From: a virus
Direction: 5' to 3' (one strand)
IMG/VR virus record: IMGVR_UViG_3300030333_003967
Location: 1 to 41,294 of that record
Length of the DNA: 41,294 nt
The position numbers were made by a program, and so were the translations under genes. Positions 20,842-27,869 of this stretch are shown here, piece by piece (within the stretch, counting starts at the first letter, position 1; each line of letters starts with the position of its first letter). The notes under the pieces were generated by a model, which was not told the origin of the DNA, did not search any database, and worked only from the letters and a program-made list of their open reading frames with translations.

Positions 20842-21287
20842 GGGACGTACCTTTTGACAAGATGCCTGAATACTGGTCAGAAAAAGGTGATGAGTTTATG
20901 CGCTTATTAATTCTTGAGGCGGATCAAGCTATCAAGTTAAACACTCCTGTCGATACGGGACGGATGCGGGCAAGCTGGCAGGTAGCGCAAGGTGGGGCAG
21001 TCTCAGGTGAAGCACCAAAGGGGAATCATGGAAAAAGAATTACTAAGCCTAATAAAAAGAATTACCAGAAAGAAAAGTTCGGCGAAACTTATAGCATTCA
21101 CAATAATTTGCCTTATGCGGAAGCAAATGCAGGACGCGGACCTTATCCACCATCATGGGGCGGGTCTTTTAAGTCTGGAAACAAAGCAAGAGGCGAGGGG
21201 CCTCAAGTATCAGAAGGTTGGTTTGATTTAATTGCAAAAAACCTCGAAGATAGAGGCAAAGAATTATGGGGGCAAATGGCTGATTAA
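20838..21287 (+). CDS. HK97 gp10-like neck / tail completion protein
   Basis: A 149-aa protein with the sequence KLNTPVDTGRMRASWQ, the hallmark 'TPVDTG.LR..W' of the HK97 gp10 family, followed by YSIHNNLPYAEANAGRG and WGGSFKSG. The ATG overlaps the preceding stop. These proteins complete the neck before the tail tube attaches. Confidence 0.85.
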   Translation: MRDVPFDKMPEYWSEKGDEFMRLLILEADQAIKLNTPVDTGRMRASWQVAQGGAVSGEAPKGNHGKRITKPNKKNYQKEKFGETYSIHNNLPYAEANAGRGPYPPSWGGSFKSGNKARGEGPQVSEGWFDLIAKNLEDRGKELWGQMAD

Positions 21288-21289
21288 TT

Positions 21290-21715
21290 ATGGCTGCAAT
21301 TGATCTCAACACAGTAAGAGCAACAATCGAAGGACGATTAGCAACTGAGCTTGCTAGTAGTCCTGCCATTCCTGTTGTGTTTCACAATATGCCGTACACG
21401 CCTACACCCGCTTCAAGTTGGGTGCAATGTTTAATGAATTTCGCCGAAAGCACTTACTTAACAATGGGTGATTCATCAACTTCAGAAAACAAAGTGAATG
21501 GAATTGTTCTAATTAATATCTTTTCAGCAGCAGGAGTTGGCCCAGGAGCTAACTTGACTATCGGCAAAAGAGTAAGAGACTTATACAATAGAATTATTGT
21601 ATCGGGCGTTCACTTTGATGCTCCGGTAGGCCCAGAAGTGTTGGCTGCGCCATCGCCAGAAGGGTATTTCCAAACACAGGTCAGAATGACCTTTGAAACC
21701 TTCGAGGATCTTTAA
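21290..21715 (+). CDS. tail terminator protein (DUF4128-like)
   Basis: A 141-aa protein (VRATIEGRLATELASSPA, YTPTPASSWVQCLMNFAE, VNGIVLINIFSAAGVGPG). The helix followed by strands and a conserved 'W..V....' core match DUF4128-type tail terminators, which cap the tail tube and join it to the neck. Its position directly before the tube genes supports the call. Confidence 0.8.
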   Translation: MAAIDLNTVRATIEGRLATELASSPAIPVVFHNMPYTPTPASSWVQCLMNFAESTYLTMGDSSTSENKVNGIVLINIFSAAGVGPGANLTIGKRVRDLYNRIIVSGVHFDAPVGPEVLAAPSPEGYFQTQVRMTFETFEDL

Positions 21716-21717
21716 TT

Positions 21718-22134
21718 ATGGCGTTTTATCGGGGCCAACAAGGCTCAGTAAAATTTGACGACGGAGGCAGTTCAGCGGCTGCTATTACGTCAACACGGTC
21801 ATGGTCTATGACTGTCGAAAAGGCAACTCTAGAGACAACTGCATTAGGCGCTACTTATGCTGCAAATGTTGGTGGCCTTATTAGTGGTTCTGGTTCTGTC
21901 GAACTTCTCTATACAGCAAGTTCATCTGATGAAACAAACGTTTTCATCGAAGCGGCAAACACTTCTGCGGATGCTGGCGGGGCATTATTTGAGCTTTATT
22001 TAGACACAACAGGAACCAAGAAGATTTCCTTTGATGGTGTTATTACTTCGGCTGATTATTCAGCTACAGTTGGTGAATTAGAGGTTATTACCTGCAACTT
22101 CGTCACTAACGGCGCAATCACTCTCGACATTTAA
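21718..22134 (+). CDS. major tail tube protein, paralogue 1
   Basis: A 138-aa tube protein starting MAFYRGQQGSVKFDDGGSSA. It is clearly paralogous to the next gene: both share FYRGQQG, RSWS, a GSGS- plus E-LLY/ALY strand, FELYLD/FVELYLD, and DYSATVGELEVI/DYAATVGELEVV, and both end in NGAITL-I. Two tube-like genes suggest either a mixed tube or one tube and one cap or decoration subunit. Confidence 0.82.
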   Translation: MAFYRGQQGSVKFDDGGSSAAAITSTRSWSMTVEKATLETTALGATYAANVGGLISGSGSVELLYTASSSDETNVFIEAANTSADAGGALFELYLDTTGTKKISFDGVITSADYSATVGELEVITCNFVTNGAITLDI

Positions 22135-22136
22135 TC

Positions 22137-22556
22137 ATGGCTTTTTATAGAGGACAACAAGGTACTGTCAAGTTTGACAAAGATGCCTCTGGCGGTACTT
22201 CAGAGCTTGCTGCTATTCGTTCATGGAGTGCTTCTTTAGAGAAAGAGTCGCTTGATTGCGGAGCGCATGGTGACACTGCTAACAAGTATGTTGGCGGCAG
22301 AATTGGCGGTTCTGGATCTATCGAAGCGTTATATGACGCACCTGGCTCTGGCGACAAACTTGATTTGCTCAAGGAAGTCATTACAACTGATGACCCTGCT
22401 AACGCTTTTGTAGAGTTGTACCTAGACGAATCAGGCGGTAAAAAAATCGAGGGATCAATCCTAGTGACGGGTGCTGATTATGCAGCTACTGTTGGAGAGC
22501 TAGAAGTTGTTACCATTAACTTCACGTTTAATGGTGCTATAACCCTTGCCATCTAA
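22137..22556 (+). CDS. major tail tube protein, paralogue 2
   Basis: A 139-aa protein starting MAFYRGQQGTVKFDKDASGG, a tandem duplicate of the upstream gene with two bases between them. Conserved strands align along the full length (RSWSASLEKESLDCG, GRIGGSGSIEALYD, VELYLDESGGKKIEG, DYAATVGELEVVTINF). The stop overlaps the chaperone ATG. Divergence between copies is large, so the duplication is old and probably functional. Confidence 0.82.
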   Translation: MAFYRGQQGTVKFDKDASGGTSELAAIRSWSASLEKESLDCGAHGDTANKYVGGRIGGSGSIEALYDAPGSGDKLDLLKEVITTDDPANAFVELYLDESGGKKIEGSILVTGADYAATVGELEVVTINFTFNGAITLAI

Positions 22557-22939
22557 TGACAACCCAACCAACCCCACCCGCCTCTAAAAAGGAGCGCACT
22601 GTTGATCGTATCTGCGGTGCTTTTGATTTAAGTCAACGTCGCAAATTTGAACTAACAGATTTAGACGGAAATTTGTTAGTTGAATTATTTTTTAAACCTA
22701 TAACACGTTCTGACCGTTTAAGAGTTCAGTCCATCGCTCAGAGTGATGACGCTTTAAAGCAATCGACGGTTATGCTGTGTCAGCTTGCAGAGCTTGAGGA
22801 TGGATCGAAGGCTTTTGCTTTGGCTGATGTTGCAAAGTTACAGCGTGAATTACCTGAAAAAGTTTTAAACGAGGTCGAGTTGTTCTTATTTAATGTAAAT
22901 GAGGACGGTGAAAGTTTGGACGAGGTAAAAAACGACTAA
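22556..22939 (+). CDS. tail assembly chaperone, short form (G-like)
   Basis: A 127-aa protein, the product when the ribosome does not shift frame. Its sequence (RKFELTDLDGNLLVELFFKP, then FALADVAKLQRELPEKVLNE) fits the gpG-type chaperones that coat the tape measure protein during tail assembly. It contains CAACCCAACCAACCCCACCC just after the ATG. The stop follows the slippery heptamer at 22927-22933 by only three codons. Confidence 0.78.
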   Translation: MTTQPTPPASKKERTVDRICGAFDLSQRRKFELTDLDGNLLVELFFKPITRSDRLRVQSIAQSDDALKQSTVMLCQLAELEDGSKAFALADVAKLQRELPEKVLNEVELFLFNVNEDGESLDEVKND

Positions 22940-23112
22940 AGGGGGATAACTGGCTTTATTTTGAGTTCTTCCTAGCAACAGAATTAGGGATGACAGTGAG
23001 TAGGCTCCGCACTGAATTGTCAGAGGAGGAGTTCCTGCATTTTGCGGCTTATTATGATTTAAAGAGTGAAAGAGAACGGCAAGAAATGGAAAAGGCGAAG
23101 CGTTCTAGGTAG
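22556..23112 (+). CDS. tail assembly chaperone, frameshifted long form (G-T)
   Basis: A -1 shift at A AAA AAC (22927-22933) replaces the last residue by a 59-residue T part reading RLKGDNWLYFEFFLATELGM, then LRTELSEEEFLHFAAYYDLK, and ending KRSR at 23112 (185 aa in total). The T frame is open throughout, is coding-like and has no start of its own. In lambda-type tails the minor GT form bridges chaperone and tape measure. The T part ends 27 nt before the tape measure gene. Confidence 0.82.
22927..22933 (+). promoter_or_regulatory. -1 ribosomal frameshift slippery heptamer
   Basis: A AAA AAC is a canonical X XXY YYZ slippery heptamer, read in frame by GTA AAA AAC. The downstream T frame is exactly the -1 frame. 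A GGGGG tract follows nine bases later; no strong downstream pseudoknot was traced. Confidence 0.85.
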
Positions 23113-23139
23113 AATAAAAATTATGTAACGCGATACAAC

Positions 23140-25251
23140 GTGGCAGCAAGGATTCCCTTAGAGCTGGTATTAGTTGATAAGGTCAGCGCACCTTTAAAGA
23201 AGGCCAACGCGTCAGCGGATAAATTTGCAAATACAATCAAAAAGACGAATGGCAAGCTGAAGGATGGGAGTAGGAGTTTAAAGAGTGCAAGTTTAGGTTG
23301 GCTAGGCGTAGGAAAATCAGCAAAAGCAGCAAGCGTTGGAATTGCGGGAGCAGGGTTAGCGCTTCAAACAGCATTAGCTCCACTTGCTATTTTTACAACG
23401 GCAGCGGCGGCTTTAGGTGCAGCATTTAAAACACTTTCGGATCAAGATTTCGCAGAAGCAAAATTCGAGACATTAGGAGGTAATAGCGAGAGATTAAGAG
23501 GGGAGTTGGCTTTGCTCTCTCAAGAATTACAAGGACAAGCAAGTGTGACGCAGTTATCGGCTGCCGCTTATGACGTTGCATCTGCGGGTTTCACTGATGC
23601 GGCTGACGCGGCAAAGATTTTAAAGGCGGCGAGTTTGGGAGCCACAGGTGGATTCACTGATATCAATACAGCAGGTGGCGCAGCGGTTAAAGTCTTAAAC
23701 GCTTATGGGAAGACTGCCGATGATGCTGCGCTCTTGATGGATCAATTCGCACAGACTCAGGCGGACGGTATTATCACGATCGGGGCTTACTCTCAAAACA
23801 TAGGTAAGGTCGCAACAACAGCGGCAGGTTTAAAAGTCCCATTAGCTGAAGTTAATGCGATCATTGCTCAATCAACGGCGGCGGGTGTTCAGACTGAGAC
23901 TGCTTTCACGGGATTAAATGCGGCGTTAGCGAAAATATCTAGTGGACAAGCGGGTAAGAAGTTAGGGATAGAAATGAATGAGGCCACGTTAGCGGCGGAT
24001 GGATTAGGAGGGACGTTAGAAAAATTACAGCAATTCTCAACGGGTGAATTACAACAAGCCTTTGGCATTGAAGCATTTAAGGGAATTCAGGTCGCGATCC
24101 AAGACACAGAAAAGTTCAACAAGCTTTTAGAAAATCAAAAGAATGCACAAGGCGCAGCGGCGCGGGCTGCTTTCACTGCCTCGGATACTTTGCAAGGTTC
24201 TGTGAACCGAGTTGGTACAGCGATCACAAATATGTTTGCAGCAGGAACAGAAGCGGGTGAGATTTTAAAATTATTAATTAAGGCTGTTGCAGTTACGATT
24301 GAGACGCTTGGGGTTGCTGTAAAAATTGTTGTTACTCCATTCCGTGCTTTGTGGAAAGTGGCAGAAGGTTTCTTTGAAGCTTTAGGAGTAGGCGGCGGGG
24401 AAATGCAAGCCTTAACAGAAAGCTGGTTTGCATTCTTAAAAGGAATTGATGTTGGATTTCAAAAGACTTATATAGCTGCTGAGAGATTAGGGCAGGGCAT
24501 TGGCAACTTAGCCGCAATGATGAAGAAGCCCTTCAAAGATGCCTTCCAGTGGATTGTGGCGAGGATTAATGAATTTTGGAACATGTTACCTGGATGGATG
24601 CGTTGGAGTATTAAACAAATAACGGGGACAGCTTCAGAAGTTGCGGGGGCTGTTGGTTCGAGTGTCTCAGGATTCTTTACACAATCAGAGGATGAAAAGA
24701 CAGCGGCGAAGCTTAAAGAAGTAGCAAAACAAAAAGAGATCCAGCAAAACAAGGTTCTGATAGAACAGGTTAAAACGCTAGATCAGTTATGGAAGGATAT
24801 TGGAACGACAATCGGTGACGGAGTAAAAAACGCAATAAAAGGAGTTGTCCAAGGAACTCAAACTCTTGGGCAGGCTGCAATGAATGTATTGAATAGCATC
24901 TCTAACAAGCTTTTAGATGCTGGAATTAATGCCCTTTTAGGTGGCGTTTTTGGTGGTTCTAGTATTGGTAAATTCCTTGGCTTTGCTAATGGGGGCCGTC
25001 CCCCCGTTGGGGAGCCTTCAATCGTAGGAGAAAGAGGCCCAGAGTTATTCGTCCCTGGAAGTGCGGGAACAATTATTCCTAATAATAAATTAGGCGGTGG
25101 TACTACAAATAACATCGTGGTTAATGTCGATGCGTCTGGTAGTTCTGTTGAAGGCGAGGGGCAAAGTGCAGGAGAACTTGGCAGAATGTTGGCAAGTGCT
25201 ATACAGCAAGAGTTGGTTCGCCAGCAACGACCAGGAGGATTATTAGCTTAA
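23140..25251 (+). CDS. tail tape measure protein
   Basis: A 703-aa tape measure, which sets tail length and probably helps DNA cross the envelope. It has a basic N-terminus, hydrophobic segments (TTAAAALGAAFKTL; AVAVTIETLGVAVKIVVTPF), a repeated Ala/Gly-rich helical body, and the family's C-terminal pattern with FANGGRPPVGEPSIVGERGP followed by ELFVPGSAGTIIPNN. The start is a GTG. A 703-residue tape predicts, by the rule of about 1.5 angstroms per residue, a tail near 105 nm, though the true length also depends on the unmeasured termini. Confidence 0.9.
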   Translation: MAARIPLELVLVDKVSAPLKKANASADKFANTIKKTNGKLKDGSRSLKSASLGWLGVGKSAKAASVGIAGAGLALQTALAPLAIFTTAAAALGAAFKTLSDQDFAEAKFETLGGNSERLRGELALLSQELQGQASVTQLSAAAYDVASAGFTDAADAAKILKAASLGATGGFTDINTAGGAAVKVLNAYGKTADDAALLMDQFAQTQADGIITIGAYSQNIGKVATTAAGLKVPLAEVNAIIAQSTAAGVQTETAFTGLNAALAKISSGQAGKKLGIEMNEATLAADGLGGTLEKLQQFSTGELQQAFGIEAFKGIQVAIQDTEKFNKLLENQKNAQGAAARAAFTASDTLQGSVNRVGTAITNMFAAGTEAGEILKLLIKAVAVTIETLGVAVKIVVTPFRALWKVAEGFFEALGVGGGEMQALTESWFAFLKGIDVGFQKTYIAAERLGQGIGNLAAMMKKPFKDAFQWIVARINEFWNMLPGWMRWSIKQITGTASEVAGAVGSSVSGFFTQSEDEKTAAKLKEVAKQKEIQQNKVLIEQVKTLDQLWKDIGTTIGDGVKNAIKGVVQGTQTLGQAAMNVLNSISNKLLDAGINALLGGVFGGSSIGKFLGFANGGRPPVGEPSIVGERGPELFVPGSAGTIIPNNKLGGGTTNNIVVNVDASGSSVEGEGQSAGELGRMLASAIQQELVRQQRPGGLLA

Positions 25252-25599
25252 ATGGCAACATTTCCAACAAGTCCCTCACCTACTTATGGAGCATCAAAAA
25301 GTAGCGCTCCAAGCACAAGGGTCGTGCAATTCGGTGACGGTTATGAGCAAAGAATCGTCAGCGGTTCGATTAATAACGATCCAAAACAATGGTCGTTAAA
25401 TTGGAACAATATTTCTGAAGCTGATGCTGATACTTTAGAAGCATTCTTAGAAGCAAGAAAAGGAATTGAAAATTTTAATTGGACTCCACCCGATACATCG
25501 ACTTCTTATAAATGGGTTTGTGGTAAGTGGACTAAATCAATCCCATATAACGGTCGAGCAAATCTTTCCGCCACCTTCAGACAAGTATTTGAACCCTAA
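25252..25599 (+). CDS. minor tail protein M-like
   Basis: A 115-aa protein matching the lambda gpM/PF05939 pattern: TRVVQFGDGYEQRI, WSLNWNNISEADADTLEAFL, FNWTPPDTS, YKWVCGKWT and LSATFRQVFEP. It starts one base after the tape measure stop. It is the first subunit of the tip complex, contacting the tape measure protein. The gene begins the M-L-K-I-J order. Confidence 0.9.
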   Translation: MATFPTSPSPTYGASKSSAPSTRVVQFGDGYEQRIVSGSINNDPKQWSLNWNNISEADADTLEAFLEARKGIENFNWTPPDTSTSYKWVCGKWTKSIPYNGRANLSATFRQVFEP

Positions 25600-26492
25600 T
25601 GGCATTTACAGCATGGGCCGCTGGGGCATCCATTAGCCTTGGTGACGTAAGAAGAGCAACAACCGCACAGCCAAGCGGCCTTGTTTTTAAATGTACTACG
25701 GCAGGAACTACGGCGGGTTCTGAACCAACTTGGCCGACTGATATCGGTTCAACAATTACAGATAACAGCGTTGTTTGGACGGCGGTTAGTGCTGTCTATG
25801 AAGAGTTGGCAGTCTTAGAGCCTAATACGATTATTGAGTTATTTGAGTTACATTTAGATGCAACATTGCATGGGTCTTCTGATATTTACCGTTGGCATTC
25901 GGGGTCTAATGCTGATGTAACAGGAAACATTGTTTTTAATTCTGAGACTTACTACAGGCAGCCAATCATTGCGTCGGGGTTTGAATATGCAAATACAGGG
26001 ACTTTGCCGCGACCAACTTTAACTGTCTCTAACCTTGATTCGACAATTACAACTGTTCTTTTATTGGTTAATGCTGTTACCCCAGGAAACGACTTAGGGG
26101 GTGCTTTAGTGAAGCGCATACGCACACTTTTAAAATTTCTTGATGGACAATCTGCGGCTGATCCTTACGCCACTTTTCCTGAAGAGCAATGGTATATCGA
26201 TCGCAAGTCAAAGGAAGATAGAAACGAGGTAGCGTTTGAATTAGCTTCTAAATTTGATGTTCCTGGCCAAATGCTTCCAAAGCGTCAGCTCATCGCCAAT
26301 ATTTGCCAATGGGAATATAGGTCAAGCGAATGTAGTTACTCAGGATCTAACTATTTCGATGTAAATGACAACTCTGTGGGTTCATTATCACAAGATAAAT
26401 GTGGAAAAAGGTTAAGCAGTTGCAAGAAAAGATTCGGAGAAACGGGTGAATTACCTTTCGGATCTTTCCCTAGCGTAGGTATGACGAAATGA
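25599..26492 (+). CDS. minor tail protein L-like, iron-sulfur binding
   Basis: A 297-aa tip protein. Residues about 1-85 form an extra N-terminal module with the W..G....G pattern of small carbohydrate-binding domains (MAFTAWAAGASISLGDV, GSEPTWPTD), absent from lambda L. The C-terminal part is L-like with four cysteines at C236, C245, C268 and C275 (spacing 9, 23, 7). I recall lambda L uses cysteines at the same spacing for a [4Fe-4S] cluster. It starts in a TAATG overlap and ends in ATGA with K. Confidence 0.87.
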   Translation: MAFTAWAAGASISLGDVRRATTAQPSGLVFKCTTAGTTAGSEPTWPTDIGSTITDNSVVWTAVSAVYEELAVLEPNTIIELFELHLDATLHGSSDIYRWHSGSNADVTGNIVFNSETYYRQPIIASGFEYANTGTLPRPTLTVSNLDSTITTVLLLVNAVTPGNDLGGALVKRIRTLLKFLDGQSAADPYATFPEEQWYIDRKSKEDRNEVAFELASKFDVPGQMLPKRQLIANICQWEYRSSECSYSGSNYFDVNDNSVGSLSQDKCGKRLSSCKKRFGETGELPFGSFPSVGMTK

Positions 26493-27208
26493 TTCTCAGA
26501 GAAGACATTAAAACAGAGGCTCTTGCACATGCAAAGGAAGAGTTCCCAAAGGAATGCGTCGGCCTTGTTGCCATTATTAAAGGTAAGCAGCGTTATTTTA
26601 AATGCACCAACATTGCAGAAACACCCGACGAGCATTTTGTGTTAGACGGAGAAGAATATGCAGCGGTTGAAGAGAAAGGCGAGATTGTTGCTTGTATTCA
26701 TTCTCATCCAAAAACAAACCATTCTCCTAGTGCAGCCGATCGGGTTGCTTGTGAGAAATCGGGCTTATATTGGTTTGTTGTAAATCCTCAAACAGAATTA
26801 TGGGGAGAGTGCAAGCCTTCAGGTTTTGAATTGGCTTTTGTTGGTCGTGAATTTGTGCATGGAATAGTTGACTGCTATACGTTGATTAGAGACTTTTATA
26901 AAAAAGAGTTTGGCATCCTTTTAAATGATTACAACCGCCGCGATGAATGGTGGCATAAAGGAGAAAATATGTATTTAGATAATTTCAGTAAAGAAGGATT
27001 CAAAGAAATTGATGATAGTGACCTTCAATACGGGGATTTATTTATAATGCAATTAGAGTCACCTGTCCCTAATCACGGTGGAATTTACATAGGCGACAAT
27101 CTCGTTTTGCATCATGTCCAAGGCCGCCTCTCAAGTCGTGATGTTTATAAATTTGGCGGCTATTATCACAAAATGACGGCGAGGTTTTTAAGGCATGAAA
27201 GTCGTTAA
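26489..27208 (+). CDS. tail tip K-like: JAMM plus NlpC/P60 hydrolase
   Basis: A 239-aa two-domain protein in the lambda K arrangement. The N-terminal MPN/JAMM domain has E22 in KECVG and HSHP...SAAD (H71, H73, S81, D84), a complete zinc site. The C-terminal NlpC/P60 domain has DCYT (C129), NHGGIYIG (H196) and HHV (H208/H209), a complete Cys-His peptidase set. It may cleave peptidoglycan during entry, or process a tail protein. Starts ATGA, ends overlapping I by 14 nt. Confidence 0.92.
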   Translation: MILREDIKTEALAHAKEEFPKECVGLVAIIKGKQRYFKCTNIAETPDEHFVLDGEEYAAVEEKGEIVACIHSHPKTNHSPSAADRVACEKSGLYWFVVNPQTELWGECKPSGFELAFVGREFVHGIVDCYTLIRDFYKKEFGILLNDYNRRDEWWHKGENMYLDNFSKEGFKEIDDSDLQYGDLFIMQLESPVPNHGGIYIGDNLVLHHVQGRLSSRDVYKFGGYYHKMTARFLRHESR

Positions 27209-27869
27209 GGTTTATGGAGCTTTAAAAAAGCGATTAGGCGGCCAAGGGCGTTTTGAGTTTGTAGCGAATACGCCAGCGGAAGCAATGCGGGCTTTATGTG
27301 CAAATTTCCCTGGTCTTGATAAATGGCTAATCGATAGTGAACAAAATGGGATTTATTACAAGGTGGCAGTAGGTAAGGAGAAAATCACAGAGGATAAACT
27401 AGAAGACTTACAACTGCCTTGGAGCGAAAAAGCAGAATTTAGAATTACGCCTGTCTTAACAGGTGCGGGGCGCGGTGGTTTTTGGGGGGTTGTAACAGGT
27501 GCGGCCTTAATTGGAGCATCGTTCTTATTCCCTGGTGCAGGAGCTTTTGGAACAACCAGCTTCTTTGGTTCTAGTGCCGTTGTGGCGGGTACAGCGGGAG
27601 CGACAGCAATGGGCGTAATGGGAACAGCAATAGGAACAGGTCTTTCTTTAATGGGCGCATCGATGGTGCTTGGTGGAGTTTCTCAAATGATTTCGCCAAG
27701 GCAACCGTCAGGGCTGGGGCGTAGCAAAGAAGCGGCGAAATTACAGAACTATTCTTTTTCAGGTATCACCAACACGGCACAACAAGGGATGGCAGTACCC
27801 ATTGTTTATGGGCGTTGTTTCGTTGGTAGTGCTGTAATAAGTTCAGGACTAGATGTGGATCAACTCTAA
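27195..27869 (+). CDS. tail assembly protein I-like
   Basis: A 224-aa protein: an N-terminal ubiquitin-like beta-grasp part (VKVYGALKKRLGGQGRFEFV, then AMRALCANFPGLDKWL), a long glycine/alanine-rich hydrophobic centre (two or three possible membrane segments in about 95-165) and a C-terminal region TAQQGMAVPIVYGRCFVGSA typical of the I family. It lies between K and J in lambda order. The hydrophobic region suggests it is a chaperone or an ejected membrane component. Confidence 0.88.
   Translation: MKVVKVYGALKKRLGGQGRFEFVANTPAEAMRALCANFPGLDKWLIDSEQNGIYYKVAVGKEKITEDKLEDLQLPWSEKAEFRITPVLTGAGRGGFWGVVTGAALIGASFLFPGAGAFGTTSFFGSSAVVAGTAGATAMGVMGTAIGTGLSLMGASMVLGGVSQMISPRQPSGLGRSKEAAKLQNYSFSGITNTAQQGMAVPIVYGRCFVGSAVISSGLDVDQL

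Noticed and set aside
22568-22575. Plus-strand CCAACCCC in the tail chaperone gene as a leader motif
   Set aside because: It lies after the start codon in a proline/threonine-coding stretch (TQPTPPA), so codon content may explain it; kept out of the five leader copies.
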